Source of the DNA: Barrientosiimonas humi | GTDB lineage: Bacteria > Actinomycetota > Actinomycetes > Actinomycetales > Dermatophilaceae | DNA: 64,000 nucleotides | Direction: 5' to 3' | NCBI RefSeq assembly: GCF_006716095.1 | Contig: NZ_VFOK01000001.1 | Coordinates: 1,333,375 to 1,397,374 of the forward strand | Shown: in pieces, positions 53,127-62,781 of the stretch | Numbering within the stretch: position 1 is the stretch's first letter | How the letters are laid out: every line of letters begins with the position of its first letter | Translations under genes and position numbers: made by a program | Notes under the pieces: generated by a model | What the model saw: only the letters and a program-made list of their open reading frames with translations | What the model was told of the DNA's origin: nothing | Databases searched by the model: none

Positions 53127-53657
53127 TCACACGCCGGCGACGGCGTGGGTGGGGAGCCCGTCGAGCCTGGCCCGCCCGTCGAGGGCGGTCAGCTCCAGCA
53201 GCGCCTCGAACCCGACGACCTGCGCCCCGGCCCGACGCAGCAGCGCGGCCGCGGCCCGGGCGGTGCCGCCGGTGGCGAGCACGTCGTCGATCAGCAGCAC
53301 CCGCGGGCCGTCGGTGAACGGCTCGGGGTGCACCTCGATCGTGGCGGTGCCGTACTCCAGCTCGTAGGTCTCCGCCAGCGTGGGGCCGGGCAGCTTGCCG
53401 GCCTTGCGCACCGGCACGAACCCGGCGTCGAGCCCGAGCGCGACCGGGGCGCCGACGACGAAGCCGCGCGCCTCGATGCCGCAGACCAGGTCGACGCTGC
53501 CGCGCCGGCGCTGCACGACGTCGGCGATCACGGCGCGGAACGCCTCGTGGTCGGCGTACAGCGGGCTGAGGTCCTTGAACTGGATCCCCGGCTTCGGGAA
53601 GTCGGCGACGTCGGTGGTGTGCGCCAGCACCGTCTGGGCGGCCGAGGCGGTGCTCAT
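53127..53657 (-). CDS. apt: adenine phosphoribosyltransferase
   Basis: A 176-aa purine salvage enzyme that converts adenine and PRPP to AMP. The N-terminus has ADFPKPGIQFKDLSPL, the flexible loop GIEARGFVVGAPVALGL and the PRPP-binding loop VLLIDDVLATGGTA. The ATG overlaps the secF stop as ATGA. The secD-secF-apt-relA order is conserved in actinobacteria. Confidence 0.95.
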   Translation of the reverse strand: MSTASAAQTVLAHTTDVADFPKPGIQFKDLSPLYADHEAFRAVIADVVQRRRGSVDLVCGIEARGFVVGAPVALGLDAGFVPVRKAGKLPGPTLAETYELEYGTATIEVHPEPFTDGPRVLLIDDVLATGGTARAAAALLRRAGAQVVGFEALLELTALDGRARLDGLPTHAVAGV

Positions 53658-54808
53658 CGGTCGCGGTCGACGCGGGCCATCGGGTGCACGTCGCGCTTCT
53701 TGGTGCGGGTGGCCCGGGCCGCCGCGGCGGCGGCGGCGCGCTCCGGCTCGACGACGCCGGAGGCGCTCTCCCCCGGCGTGGCCCGCGGCGTGTCGGCCTC
53801 GGCCATGGCCGCGCGCTGCGACAGCTGGTACGTCCGCGCCCGCTTCGCGAGCTCGCGCATCGCCGGCTCGCCCCGGCGCAGGTCGGTCAGCAGCGGGGTC
53901 GCGATGAAGATCGAGGAGAACGTGCCGACCGCGATGCCGATGAACAGCACGATCGCGAGGTCGAGCAGGGTGCCCGGTCCGATGAGGGTGAACCCGAAGG
54001 CCACGACGACCGCGATCGGCAGCAGCGCCACGATCGAGGTGTTGATCGAGCGCACCAGCGTCTGGTTGATGGCGTAGTTGGCCGCCTGGTCGAAGTTGCG
54101 CTGCCCGGTGGCCTGCGCCTCGTGGACGTTCTCGCGCACCTTGTCGAACACGACGACCGTGTCGTAGATCGAGTAGCCGAGGATCGTCAGGAAGCCGATC
54201 ATCGTGGCCGGGCTGACCTCGAAGCCGGTGAGGGCGTAGATGCCGACGGTGAGGAAGACGTCGTGCAGCAGCGCGACGAGCGCGGCCAGCGCCATCTTCC
54301 AGGTGCGGAAGTACAGCGCCAGCACCACGCTCAGCAGCGCGAGGAACCAGATGAGCGCCTTGATCGCCTGGCGGGTGACGGTCTCGCCCCACGAGGGGCC
54401 GATGAACGTCGAGGTGACGTTGCGCTCGGAGACGCCGAACTCCTCGGCCAGCGCGGCGCGGGTGCTGGCCGTCGCGGCGGGCGAGCCGTCGCCGAGCCGC
54501 TCGGTCTGCACCCGGACCTCGTTGTCGCCGATCTGGGTGACGATGACGCTGCTGTCGCTGCCGGTGACCTCGCGCACGACGTCCTTGGCGCGGGTGTCGT
54601 AGTTCGCCATCGACGTCACGCCGGGCACACGCACCTCGGAGCCGCCGCGGAACTCCAGCGAGAAGTTGAGCCCCTTGCCGAAGACGCCGACGGCGGCGAC
54701 GACCAGCAGGACGACGCTCGCGATGTACCAGACCTTGCGCTTGCCGACGAAGTCGATCTGGCGCTTGCCGGTGTAGAGGTCGTTGCCGAACTGGGCGAAG
54801 CTGGCCAT
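53654..54808 (-). CDS. secF: protein translocase subunit SecF
   Basis: A 384-aa SecF with six membrane helices. The periplasmic P1 head begins with LNFSLEFRGGSEVRVPG after TM1. The RND-like core includes KALIWFLALLSVVLALYFRTW, LHDVFLTVGIYALTGFEV and ILGYSIYDTVVVFDKVRENV. With SecD it pulls exported proteins using the proton gradient. A basic Ala-rich cytoplasmic tail of about 60 residues follows TM6. The start overlaps the secD stop by one base (TGATG). Confidence 0.96.
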   Translation of the reverse strand: MASFAQFGNDLYTGKRQIDFVGKRKVWYIASVVLLVVAAVGVFGKGLNFSLEFRGGSEVRVPGVTSMANYDTRAKDVVREVTGSDSSVIVTQIGDNEVRVQTERLGDGSPAATASTRAALAEEFGVSERNVTSTFIGPSWGETVTRQAIKALIWFLALLSVVLALYFRTWKMALAALVALLHDVFLTVGIYALTGFEVSPATMIGFLTILGYSIYDTVVVFDKVRENVHEAQATGQRNFDQAANYAINQTLVRSINTSIVALLPIAVVVAFGFTLIGPGTLLDLAIVLFIGIAVGTFSSIFIATPLLTDLRRGEPAMRELAKRARTYQLSQRAAMAEADTPRATPGESASGVVEPERAAAAAAARATRTKKRDVHPMARVDRDR

Positions 54809-56823
54809 CAGACGGTCCCTTCCTGGGCTGCTCGCCGGTCGGCGATGGTCACCCGGCCGCGCCCGGCGTACGTCACGCCGCGGGCCCCGAGCCGGTCGGG
54901 GTCGAGCCCGGAGAGCCGGTGACCCTGCCCGAAGAACTTGGTGCGGGCCAGCAGCGTGAGCATCGGGTGGGTGAACAGCATGACGACGATCAGGTCGATC
55001 ACCGTGCTGAGGCCCAGGGTGAAGGCGAACGCCTTCACGTTGGACTCCGACAGCAGGTAGAGGATCGTCGCGGCCATGAAGTTCACGACGTCGGAGATGA
55101 TGATGGTGCGCCGCGCACGGCCCCACCCGGTCTCGACGGCGGCGCGCAACGGGCGGCCCGATCTGACCTCGTCGCGCACGCGTTCGAAGTAGACGATGAA
55201 GCTGTCGGCGGTGACACCGATGGCGACGATCAGACCCGTCACACCGGCCATGGTGAGCCGGAAGTTCGCGGCGTAGCCGAGCAGCGTCACGGCCAGGTAG
55301 GTCAGCAGACCCGCGATCGCCAGCGAGGCGACGGTCACCAGGCCGAGCGCGCGGTACTGGAAGAGGGAGTAGACGACGACCAGCGCCAGACCGATCGCAC
55401 CGGCGATCAGCCCCTTGGTCAGCTGGTCGCGACCGAGCTGCGGGCTGATCTGGTCGTTGGTGAGCTCCTCGAAGGAGAACGGCAGCGCACCGAACTTCAG
55501 CTGGTCGGCCAGCGTCTTGCCGCTCTCGGCGGTGAACTGGCCGGTGATGCGGGCCTCGCCGGTGGTGATCGCCTCGGTGGTGCCGAGCGCCTCGAGCACC
55601 TGGCCGTCGACGATGATCGCCGACTGGTTCTGCGGGGTGCCGTTCTGGAAGCCGGCGAGCCGGCGGGTCATGTTGCCGAAGGCGGTCTTGCCCTGCTCGT
55701 CGAACGTCAGGTTGATCTGGGTGCCGCCGGTCTGGACGCCCTGCTGGTTGGTCTCCGGGCCGGAGGTCGCGTCGCTGACCATCGAGCCGTTGACCTCGGT
55801 CGGCCCCATCAGGAACTTGGTGGTCCCCTCCTGGTCGCACATGACGACCGGCTGCTTGGGGTCGGCGACCGCCGCGAGCTGGCGGTGCTCCTGGTTGGAG
55901 CAGTCGTACGCCGCGAGCAGCTCGGCGTAGGTCGCGCCGCGCTCGACGACACCGGCGGAGACCCAGGCCTGGGAGACCGGGCGCTGCGCCCACTGGGTGT
56001 CGCTCGGGCTGGACGGGCCGGCCGGCCGGCTCGGCGACGGAGAGGGTGCGGGCGTGCTGGGGGCCGGGGTGCTCGCGCGCGGGCTGGCGGGGGTCGTGGC
56101 CGGCGCGGACGAGGCGGGCGCGCTGCTGGGCGCGCTCGGGCTCGGCGTGCTGGTTTCGTCGGCCGCGGGGAACGCCTGCGGGTAGGCGCCGTTGGCACCG
56201 GTCGCGCTCGGGGTGGGCGACGACGCGGGGGCCGAGGGGCGCGGGGTGCTGGTGGCGGGCGCGCTGGTGTTGGGCGCGACCGAGGCACCGCCGGACGTCG
56301 GGCTCGCCGACGGGTTCGCGCCGGCCGACGGGCTGGCGCTGGGCGACGGGGCCGCGGGAGCCGGGGTGGGCGGCTGCGGCAGGGTGATCTGCGGCGGCTG
56401 GTTGGGCTGGCTTTGGATGACCGCGCGGAACGACAGCTGCGAGGAGCGGGCCAGCGAGCTCAGCATCTCTTCGCTGGGCTCACCCGGGATGGACACCACG
56501 ATGTTGCGCTCACCGAGGGTGGTGACCTCGGCCTCGGCCACACCGCTGCCGTCGACGCGCTGGCGGATGATGTTGACGGCCTGCTGCACCTGTGGCGCGG
56601 AGATCTCGGCCGACTCCCCCACGACCGGCTCGAGCACGATCTGGCGGCCGCCCTCGAGGTCCAGACCCAGCTTGGGGGTCCACTGACCCTCGGGGTTGCC
56701 CCAGACGGTGGAGGCGGCGATGCCGCCGAGGAGCGCCACGACCAGCGCGAGCAGCAGGGCGAGGGTGCCCTTGGGCCGCTGCTGCTTGCGGGTCTGGCGG
56801 CGGTTGCGGGTGGGAGAGCTCAT
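54808..56823 (-). CDS. secD: protein translocase subunit SecD
   Basis: A 671-aa SecD. TM1 (LALLLALVVALLGGIAAS) is followed by LGLDLEGGRQIVLEP and the large periplasmic domain; the C-terminal half has five helices with AIGLALVVVYSLFQYRALGL, TGLIVAIGVTADSFIVYFER and FTLGLSTVIDLIVVMLFTHP. It works with SecF and YajC beside SecYEG. About 135 Pro/Ser/Ala-rich residues (about 141-275) are inserted in the periplasmic domain. A 2-bp gap separates it from yajC. Confidence 0.95.
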   Translation of the reverse strand: MSSPTRNRRQTRKQQRPKGTLALLLALVVALLGGIAASTVWGNPEGQWTPKLGLDLEGGRQIVLEPVVGESAEISAPQVQQAVNIIRQRVDGSGVAEAEVTTLGERNIVVSIPGEPSEEMLSSLARSSQLSFRAVIQSQPNQPPQITLPQPPTPAPAAPSPSASPSAGANPSASPTSGGASVAPNTSAPATSTPRPSAPASSPTPSATGANGAYPQAFPAADETSTPSPSAPSSAPASSAPATTPASPRASTPAPSTPAPSPSPSRPAGPSSPSDTQWAQRPVSQAWVSAGVVERGATYAELLAAYDCSNQEHRQLAAVADPKQPVVMCDQEGTTKFLMGPTEVNGSMVSDATSGPETNQQGVQTGGTQINLTFDEQGKTAFGNMTRRLAGFQNGTPQNQSAIIVDGQVLEALGTTEAITTGEARITGQFTAESGKTLADQLKFGALPFSFEELTNDQISPQLGRDQLTKGLIAGAIGLALVVVYSLFQYRALGLVTVASLAIAGLLTYLAVTLLGYAANFRLTMAGVTGLIVAIGVTADSFIVYFERVRDEVRSGRPLRAAVETGWGRARRTIIISDVVNFMAATILYLLSESNVKAFAFTLGLSTVIDLIVVMLFTHPMLTLLARTKFFGQGHRLSGLDPDRLGARGVTYAGRGRVTIADRRAAQEGTV

Positions 56824-56825
56824 CG

Positions 56826-57278
56826 TCAGCCTTCACGCCCGTCGACGTCGCGGCGAGGGTCGGCAGGACGGTCGGTCGGCTGCCCGGGGGTCTGGTCCGG
56901 GTGCTGCTGGGGCGCCTGGCCGGGGGTCTGGTCGACCTGCCCGGGCGCCTGCTCGGCCTCCCGGTCCGCCGGTCGGTCGGCCGTCGCCTGGACCACGCTC
57001 GAGGGGACCACGGCACGCCGGTCGAACCGCAGACGTACGCCCGGGGCGGCCTCGATCTCGGCGGTGTCGTCGTCGAGGCCGACGAGCGTGCCGAGCAGGC
57101 CCGAGGTGGTCGCGACGTCCTGGCCGACCCGCAGCTCGGCCTGCGCCTGCTGGAACTGCTTGGCGCGGCGCCGCTGCGACCAGATCAGGAAGCCGAAGAG
57201 CAGCAGGGGCAGGAGCAGCAGCAGGACGCCACCGAAGGCGTTGCTGTTCTGCTCGCTGGCGGTGGCCAGTGACGGCAT
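56826..57278 (-). CDS. yajC: preprotein translocase subunit YajC
   Basis: A 150-aa YajC. A single membrane helix (GGVLLLLLPLLLFGFLIW) is followed by the typical RRRAKQFQQAQAELRVGQDV and the small beta domain (TTSGLLGTLVGLDDDTAEIE). The C-terminal 50 residues are Pro/Gln/Asp-rich and repetitive (QTPGQ units). It associates with SecDF. ATG 57278 is preferred, because AGAGGA is well placed for it and too close to the in-frame ATG at 57287. Confidence 0.9.
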   Translation of the reverse strand: MPSLATASEQNSNAFGGVLLLLLPLLLFGFLIWSQRRRAKQFQQAQAELRVGQDVATTSGLLGTLVGLDDDTAEIEAAPGVRLRFDRRAVVPSSVVQATADRPADREAEQAPGQVDQTPGQAPQQHPDQTPGQPTDRPADPRRDVDGREG

Positions 57279-57363
57279 ACGAGTCATTCCTCTGGTTTCG
57301 GTGGACGACCACGGCAAGGCCGCTGAGGTGGACCGGGGCCGCGGTGCCCGGAACCAACGGCAG

Positions 57364-57392
57364 AGTCTAGGTGAGCGACCCCGGTGCCCCAA
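57364..57392 (-). promoter_or_regulatory. promoter of yajC-secD-secF-apt operon
   Basis: On the minus strand TTGGGG (57387-57392) and TAGACT (57364-57369) are separated by 17 bp. The leader would be about 80 nt to the yajC ATG. Confidence 0.45.
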
Positions 57393-57420
57393 CCCGGGGC
57401 GACCGGGACGCCTCCCGCCC

Positions 57421-58545
57421 TCAGGGTGAGAAGCGTCCTTCCTGCTCGAACGGAAGCGGAGCCGTGGTGGTTCCGGCGGAGTCGGGCGGGGTCAGGCCGA
57501 GGTGCTGCCAGGCCAGCGGGGCCGCGGCCCGGCCGCGCGGGGTGCGGATCAGGTAGCCCTCGCGCACGAGGTAGGGCTCGCTCACCGTCTCGACGGTGTC
57601 GGGCTCCTCGCCCACCGCGACCGCCAGCGTGGACAGGCCCACCGGTCCCCCGCCGAAGCGTCGGCACAGGGCCTCGAGCACGGCCCGGTCGAGGCGGTCC
57701 AGGCCGCGGTCGTCGACGTCGAACAGCTCGAGGGCGGCGCGGGCCGACGGCAGGTCGACGACGGCCGAGCCGTGCACCTGGGCGTAGTCGCGCACCCGGC
57801 GCAGCAGCCGGTTGGCGATGCGGGGGGTGCCCCGGGAGCGGCCCGCCACCTCGCGGATGCCCTCGGGGGTCGCCTCGACCCCGAGCAGCCCGGCGCTGCG
57901 GGTGAGGATGGCCGAGAGATCGTCGGCGGAGTAGTAGTCGAGGTGGCCGGTGAACCCGAACCGGTCGCGCAGCGGGGCCGGCAGCAGCCCCGCGCGGGTC
58001 GTGGCTCCCACCACCGTGAACGGCGGCAGCTCCAGCGGGATCGCGGTGGCGCCCGGACCCTTGCCGACGATCACGTCGACGCGGAAGTCCTCCATCGCGA
58101 GGTAGAGCATCTCCTCGGCGGGCCGGGCCATCCGGTGGATCTCGTCGAGGAAGAGCACCTCGCCCTCGGCGAGCGAGGACAGGATCGCCGCGAGGTCGCC
58201 GGCGTGCTGGATCGCCGGGCCGCTGGTGATCCGGATCGGCTGCTCCAGCTCGGCGGCGACGATCATCGCCAGCGACGTCTTGCCGAGGCCGGGCGGGCCG
58301 GACAGCAAGATGTGGTCGGGCGGCGCCCCGCGGCGGCGGGCGGCCTCGAGCACGAGCGCGAGCTGGTCGCTGACCCGCGGCTGACCCGGGAACTCGGCGA
58401 GCCGCCGCGGACGCAGCGCCGCCTCGATGCGCCGCTCCTCGGCGTCGCCGCCCGGGTCGACGATCCGGGCCGAGGCGTCGTAGGAGTCGTCGGCGTACGG
58501 GTCGTGCCCGTGGGAGTCGTCGGAGTGGTGGCCCTGCTGGCTCAT
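57421..58545 (-). CDS. ruvB: Holliday junction branch migration DNA helicase RuvB
   Basis: A 374-aa RuvB motor. Walker [10 protein letters not shown] (83-91), Walker [10 protein letters not shown], sensor 1 [20 protein letters not shown] and the winged-helix end ([16 protein letters not shown]) are all present. An extra 30-residue His/Asp/Ser-rich N-terminus precedes the core. It drives branch migration with RuvA. ATG 58545 overlaps the ruvA stop as ATGA. Confidence 0.97.
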   Translation of the reverse strand: MSQQGHHSDDSHGHDPYADDSYDASARIVDPGGDAEERRIEAALRPRRLAEFPGQPRVSDQLALVLEAARRRGAPPDHILLSGPPGLGKTSLAMIVAAELEQPIRITSGPAIQHAGDLAAILSSLAEGEVLFLDEIHRMARPAEEMLYLAMEDFRVDVIVGKGPGATAIPLELPPFTVVGATTRAGLLPAPLRDRFGFTGHLDYYSADDLSAILTRSAGLLGVEATPEGIREVAGRSRGTPRIANRLLRRVRDYAQVHGSAVVDLPSARAALELFDVDDRGLDRLDRAVLEALCRRFGGGPVGLSTLAVAVGEEPDTVETVSEPYLVREGYLIRTPRGRAAAPLAWQHLGLTPPDSAGTTTAPLPFEQEGRFSP

Positions 58546-59141
58546 CGGCCGAGCTCCCGCAGGGCCAGGCGCAGCAGCTGCGAGACGTCGGTGCTGGCGG
58601 GTTCGGCCGCGGTGACCCGCTCGACGGCGTCGTCGGCCTGCTTGGCGCTCCACCCGAGCCCGACCAGCGCCTCGCTGACCTGCTGCAGGTGCTGGTCGGC
58701 CGGGGCTGCGGGCGCGGTGGACGAGCCGCCCGGGCCGGCGGCGACGCCGACCTTGTCGCGCAGCTCGAGCACGATCCGCTCGGCGCTCTTCTTGCCGATG
58801 CCGGGGATCTTGGTGAGCGCCACGAGGTCGCCGTCGCCGATCGCCGCGCGCAGCGCGTCGGGGTCGTGGACCGACAGCATGGCCAGCGCCAGCCGCGGCC
58901 CCACGCCGGAGACGGTCTGCACCTGCTCGAACAGGTCGCGCTCGGAGGAGTCGCTGAAGCCGTAGAGGGTGAGCGACTCCTCACGCACCACCAGCGAGGT
59001 GGCGAGCGTGGCCTCCTGGCCGGGTCGGTTCGCGGCCGCCACGGCGGGCGTGGTGTGGACGAGCATGCCGACGCCGCCGACCTCGACGACCAGGTGGTCG
59101 AGCCCGGTGGTGAGCGTGGTGCCGCGCAACGAGGCGATCAT
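58542..59141 (-). CDS. ruvA: Holliday junction branch migration protein RuvA
   Basis: A 199-aa RuvA. The OB domain starts [20 protein letters not shown]; the two helix-hairpin-helix motifs are [19 protein letters not shown] and [20 protein letters not shown]; the C-terminal RuvB-binding domain is [21 protein letters not shown]. It binds Holliday junctions as a tetramer. It overlaps ruvC and ruvB by 4 nt each. Confidence 0.97.
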   Translation of the reverse strand: MIASLRGTTLTTGLDHLVVEVGGVGMLVHTTPAVAAANRPGQEATLATSLVVREESLTLYGFSDSSERDLFEQVQTVSGVGPRLALAMLSVHDPDALRAAIGDGDLVALTKIPGIGKKSAERIVLELRDKVGVAAGPGGSSTAPAAPADQHLQQVSEALVGLGWSAKQADDAVERVTAAEPASTDVSQLLRLALRELGR

Positions 59142-59671
59142 CGGCGCGCTCCCGCCCGCGCCTGCTGGGCCGCCACGGCCTGGGCGATGCGGTCGTGGGC
59201 GCCGCCGCGCCACACGTGACAGATCGCGAGGGCCAGCGCGTCGGCGGCGTCGGCCGGGCGCGGGGCGACCTGCAGGCGCAGGATGCGGGTGACCATCGAG
59301 GTGACCTGGGCCTTGTCGGCGCGACCGTTGCCGGTGACGGCCGCCTTGACCTCGGACGGGGTGTGCAGCGCGAGCGGCAGCCCGCGGCGGGCGGCCGCGA
59401 GCATCGGGACGGCGGAGGCCTGCGCGGTGCCCATGATCCCCTTGATGTTGGCCTTGGCGAAGACCCGCTCGACGGCCACGGCGTCGGGCTCGTGCGCGTG
59501 CATCCAGTCGTCGATCTCGGTCTGCAGGCTGAGCAGCCGCTCGGCCGGGTCGTCGCCCGGCGGCGTGCGCACGACCCCCACCGCGACCATCCGCAGCGGT
59601 TGTCCGATGCCCCCCTCGACGACCCCGAGACCGCAGCGGGTCAGTCCGGGGTCGACTCCGAGCACTCGCAC
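59138..59671 (-). CDS. ruvC: crossover junction endodeoxyribonuclease RuvC
   Basis: A 177-aa resolvase. The catalytic acids are D7 ([12 protein letters not shown]), a glutamate in [11 protein letters not shown] and aspartates in [14 protein letters not shown]. It cleaves Holliday junctions at preferred sites. GTG 59671 is chosen because [10 protein letters not shown] is the canonical start and GGAGC lies upstream; the longer frame reads through the LexA box. A LexA/SOS box lies 55 bp upstream, so the ruvCAB operon is probably damage-inducible. Confidence 0.96.
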   Translation of the reverse strand: MRVLGVDPGLTRCGLGVVEGGIGQPLRMVAVGVVRTPPGDDPAERLLSLQTEIDDWMHAHEPDAVAVERVFAKANIKGIMGTAQASAVPMLAAARRGLPLALHTPSEVKAAVTGNGRADKAQVTSMVTRILRLQVAPRPADAADALALAICHVWRGGAHDRIAQAVAAQQARAGARR

Positions 59672-59725
59672 CAGGCTGCTCCGTTCGATCGCGCGGCCGC
59701 GCCGACGTACGCCCTGCCGACCCGG

Positions 59726-59743
59726 GCCGAACAGGTGTTCGGC
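59726..59743. promoter_or_regulatory. LexA (SOS) box upstream of ruvCAB
   Basis: GCCGAAC-AGGT-GTTCGGC is a perfect 7-4-7 palindrome containing GAAC-N4-GTTC, the core of the Gram-positive/actinobacterial SOS box. On the minus strand TAGGGT (59751-59756) lies just upstream as a possible -10, so LexA binding would cover the transcription start. Confidence 0.8.
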
Positions 59744-59800
59744 GGCTCCGACCCTAACCGCGCTCACCCGCGCGGCCGGGGAGGCTGCCGGGCGAGTCGG

Positions 59801-60574
59801 TCAGTCCTCGGCGCCGAGCTGCACGAGGACGTCGTCGGGGACGTCGCCGTTGGCGAAAACGTTCTGCACGTCGTCGCTGTCCTCGAGCGCCTCGATGATC
59901 CGGAACATCTTCTTGGCGCCGTCCTTGTCGAGCGGGACCTCGACGTTGGGCAGCCACGACGCCTCGGCGGAGTCGTAGTCCAGACCCGCGCCCTGCAGCG
60001 ACTCGCGCACCGCGACGACGTCGCCGGCCTCGGAGACGACCTCGAAGGACTCGCCGAGGTCGTTGACCTCCTCGGCGCCGGCGTCGAGGACCACCTCGAG
60101 CAGGTCGTCCTCGGTGGTCTCGCCCTTGCCGTCCTGCTGCTTGGGCACGATGACGACGCCCTTGCGGTTGAAGATGTAGGCGACCGAGCCGGACTCGGCC
60201 ATGCTGCCGCCGTTCTTGTTCAGCGCGGTGCGCACCTCGGCGACGGCCCGGTTCTTGTTGTCGGTCAGCACCTCGATGAGCAGCGCCACCCCGCCCGGGG
60301 CGTAGCCCTCGTAGGTCAGCGCCTGGTAGTCGGCGCCGCCGGCCTCGGCACCCGAGCCGCGCTTGACCGCGCGGTCGATGTTGTCGTTGGGGACCGAGGA
60401 CTTCTTGGCCTTCTGGATCGCGTCGAAGAGCGTGGGGTTGCCGGTGGGGTCGCCACCGCCCTGCCGCGCCGCCACCTCGATGTTCTTGATGAGCTTGGCG
60501 AACAGCTTGCCGCGCTTGGCGTCGATCGCAGCCTTCTTGTGCTTGGTCGTCGCCCACTTGGAGTGACCGCTCAT
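59801..60574 (-). CDS. yebC: YebC/PmpR (TACO1) family protein
   Basis: A 257-aa YebC-type protein. The start [20 protein letters not shown] is diagnostic, followed by [19 protein letters not shown] and [17 protein letters not shown]. The family has been called a transcription regulator and, more recently, a translation factor that helps ribosomes through proline-rich stretches. ATG 60574 has GAGGGAG upstream. It lies between pdxT and ruvC, as in other actinobacteria. Confidence 0.95.
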   Translation of the reverse strand: MSGHSKWATTKHKKAAIDAKRGKLFAKLIKNIEVAARQGGGDPTGNPTLFDAIQKAKKSSVPNDNIDRAVKRGSGAEAGGADYQALTYEGYAPGGVALLIEVLTDNKNRAVAEVRTALNKNGGSMAESGSVAYIFNRKGVVIVPKQQDGKGETTEDDLLEVVLDAGAEEVNDLGESFEVVSEAGDVVAVRESLQGAGLDYDSAEASWLPNVEVPLDKDGAKKMFRIIEALEDSDDVQNVFANGDVPDDVLVQLGAED

Positions 60575-60641
60575 GTCTCCCTCGTACCCGTCCGTCGTGC
60601 CGATCTCGCTCGCCGGTCCTGGCCCGCGAGCCTGGTCGATC

Positions 60642-61238
60642 CTACCCAGCGAGCGAATCGACGAACGCGGCGTGCACCCGGTGGTCACCGGTCACCTCGG
60701 GATGGAAGGACGTCGCGAGGAGGTGACCCTGGCGTACGGCCACGACCCGGCCCGCGGCCGGGCCGGACGGAACGGTCGCCAGCACCTCGACCTCGGGGCC
60801 GCTCGCCTCGACCCACGGCGCGCGGATGAACACAGCGTGCACCGGGCCGCCCGCCACGCCCGTGAGCTCGAGGTCGGTCTCGAACGAGTCGACCTGCCGG
60901 CCGAAGGCGTTGCGCCGCACGATCACGTCCAGACCGCCGACGGTCTCCTGGTCGGGCTGACCGTCGAGCACCTGGTCGGCGAGCAGGATCATGCCCGCGC
61001 ACGAGCCGTACGCCGGCAGCCCGTCCGCGATCCGCTCGCGGAGCGGGGCGAGCAGGTCGAACGTCCGCAGCAGCCGGATCATCGTGGTCGACTCCCCGCC
61101 GGGCAGCACCAGCCCGTCGACCCGTTCCAGCTCCTCGGGCCGGCGCACGGGCACGGCCTCCGCCCCGCTCTCGCGCAGGGCGACCAGGTGCTCGCGCACG
61201 TCGCCCTGGACGGCCAGGACTCCCACGGTCTTGCTCAC
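60642..61238 (-). CDS. pdxT: pyridoxal 5'-phosphate synthase glutaminase subunit PdxT
   Basis: A 198-aa class I glutamine amidotransferase. The nucleophile is C80 in [11 protein letters not shown]; the His-Glu pair is in [10 protein letters not shown], and PGGESTTM is the family signature. It feeds ammonia to PdxS for PLP synthesis. The GTG at 61238 has TACGCT seven bases upstream and no Shine-Dalgarno. PdxS, normally adjacent, is not found in this window; the upstream neighbour is a divergent transporter. Confidence 0.93.
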   Translation of the reverse strand: MSKTVGVLAVQGDVREHLVALRESGAEAVPVRRPEELERVDGLVLPGGESTTMIRLLRTFDLLAPLRERIADGLPAYGSCAGMILLADQVLDGQPDQETVGGLDVIVRRNAFGRQVDSFETDLELTGVAGGPVHAVFIRAPWVEASGPEVEVLATVPSGPAAGRVVAVRQGHLLATSFHPEVTGDHRVHAAFVDSLAG

Positions 61239-61245
61239 GACGGCG

Positions 61246-61251
61246 AGCGTA
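61246..61251 (-). promoter_or_regulatory. probable -10 of leaderless pdxT promoter
   Basis: TACGCT on the minus strand ends seven bases before the GTG start. Confidence 0.4.
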
Positions 61252-61386
61252 GGTCGCGCGGCCCGCGCGGGGTCGGACGGTCTCGAACCTGACCCCTCGG
61301 GGTGACGCAGGACAGGCCTTCGCATCACTAGGTTGAAACCTGCACTACGACCAGTGCACCGTCACCTGCATCACGGAGGCTTTGCC

Positions 61387-62781
61387 TTGGCGTTCCTCGA
61401 CAAGCAGTCATCGGTGGCCGGGAGCGGCTACAGCCGCTGGCTGATCCCGCCCGCCGCGTTGGCCGTCCACATGTCCATCGGGCAGGTCTACGCCTTCTCG
61501 GTGTTCAAGACCTCGCTCGTCGAGCGGTTCGGCTCCTCGCAGACCGCCGTGGCGTGGGTGTTCTCCATCGCCATCGTCTTCCTCGGGCTCGCGGCGGCGT
61601 TCGGCGGTCGCTGGGTCGAGCGCAACGGGCCACGGCGGGCGATGCTCGTGTCGGCGGTCTTCTGGTCGGTCGGGTTCCTCGTGGGCGCGCTCGGCATCGC
61701 GACCGGCCAGCTGTGGCTGCTCTACCTCGGGTACGGCGTGCTGGGCGGCATCGGGCTCGGCATCGGCTACATCTCCCCCGTCTCCACGCTGATCAAGTGG
61801 TTCCCCGACCGGCCCGGCCTCGCCACCGGCATGGCGATCATGGGCTTCGGCGGCGGCGCCCTGGTGGCCGCTCCCCTGTCGAACCAGCTGCTGCGCTGGT
61901 TCGACAGCGACTTCGACCCCAACGCGCGCGGCGCGGTCGCCTCGACCGAGGCGCTCACCAGCACCTTCGTCACGCTGGGCCTGATCTACGCGGTCTTCAT
62001 GATGATCGGCGTCGCCCTGATCCGGCTCCCTCCGGGATACGGCGGCCACGACGACGAGGTCGCCCACCAGCCGGGTTACGGCGGGGCGCTCGTGCGGGCC
62101 ACCGAGGCCATGCGCACCCGGCAGTTCTGGTTCCTGTGGGTCGTGCTGTTCTGCAACGTGACGGCCGGCATCGGCATCCTCGAGCAGGCCGCGCCGATGA
62201 TCCAGGACTTCTTCCGCGAGAACGGCGCGTCGACCGTATCCGCAGCAGTGGCAGCCGGATTCGTCGGAATGCTCAGCGTGGCGAACATGCTCGGCCGGTT
62301 CGCGTGGTCGACGACGTCGGACATCATCGGCCGGCGACGGACGTACATGATGTATCTGGGCGTCGGGGCCGTGATGTACGCCCTGCTCGCGACCGTCGGC
62401 AACTCCGCCACCGGCATCTTCGTGGTGCTGGCGCTGGTGATCATCTCGTTCTACGGCGGCGGGTTCGCCACCGTGCCGGCCTACCTGAAGGACCTGTTCG
62501 GCACGCTCGAGGTCGGGGCGATCCACGGCCGGCTGCTCACCGCGTGGTCCGCGGCCGGTGTTGTCGGCCCGCTGATCGTCAACGGGTTCCTCGACGCCGC
62601 AGGGCATCCCGGCAACCTGGTGGCGTCGGACTACCGCCCGGCGCTGCTCACGATGGTGGCGATCCTGGTGGTCGGCTTCGTCGCGAACCTGCTGATCCGG
62701 CCGGTCGACGAGAAGCACTTCGACCCGCTGGCGCACGCTGCGCGTGACGCCGAGCCCGTGACCGATGGAGGTGTGCGATGA
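61387..62781 (+). CDS. OFA-family MFS transporter (oxalate/formate antiporter-like)
   Basis: A 464-aa transporter with 12 hydrophobic segments. The N-terminus (LIPPAALAVHMSIGQVYAFS) and GGIGLGIGYISPVSTLIKWF then PDRPGLATGMAIMGFGGGA are hallmark OFA sequences; the second half has TRQFWFLWVVLFCNVTAGIG and GRFAWSTTSDIIGRRRTY. OFA members exchange oxalate/formate or carry other small carboxylates; the substrate here is unknown. TTG 61387 is taken as start because CGGAGG lies seven bases upstream, whereas no ATG/GTG fits. The stop overlaps the next small gene by 4 nt. Confidence 0.85.
   Translation: MAFLDKQSSVAGSGYSRWLIPPAALAVHMSIGQVYAFSVFKTSLVERFGSSQTAVAWVFSIAIVFLGLAAAFGGRWVERNGPRRAMLVSAVFWSVGFLVGALGIATGQLWLLYLGYGVLGGIGLGIGYISPVSTLIKWFPDRPGLATGMAIMGFGGGALVAAPLSNQLLRWFDSDFDPNARGAVASTEALTSTFVTLGLIYAVFMMIGVALIRLPPGYGGHDDEVAHQPGYGGALVRATEAMRTRQFWFLWVVLFCNVTAGIGILEQAAPMIQDFFRENGASTVSAAVAAGFVGMLSVANMLGRFAWSTTSDIIGRRRTYMMYLGVGAVMYALLATVGNSATGIFVVLALVIISFYGGGFATVPAYLKDLFGTLEVGAIHGRLLTAWSAAGVVGPLIVNGFLDAAGHPGNLVASDYRPALLTMVAILVVGFVANLLIRPVDEKHFDPLAHAARDAEPVTDGGVR

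Noticed and set aside
50815-53367. An 850-codon plus-strand frame opposite relA
   Set aside because: It is a shadow of relA; composition is Val/Leu/Gly/Asp/His-rich and no motif is present.
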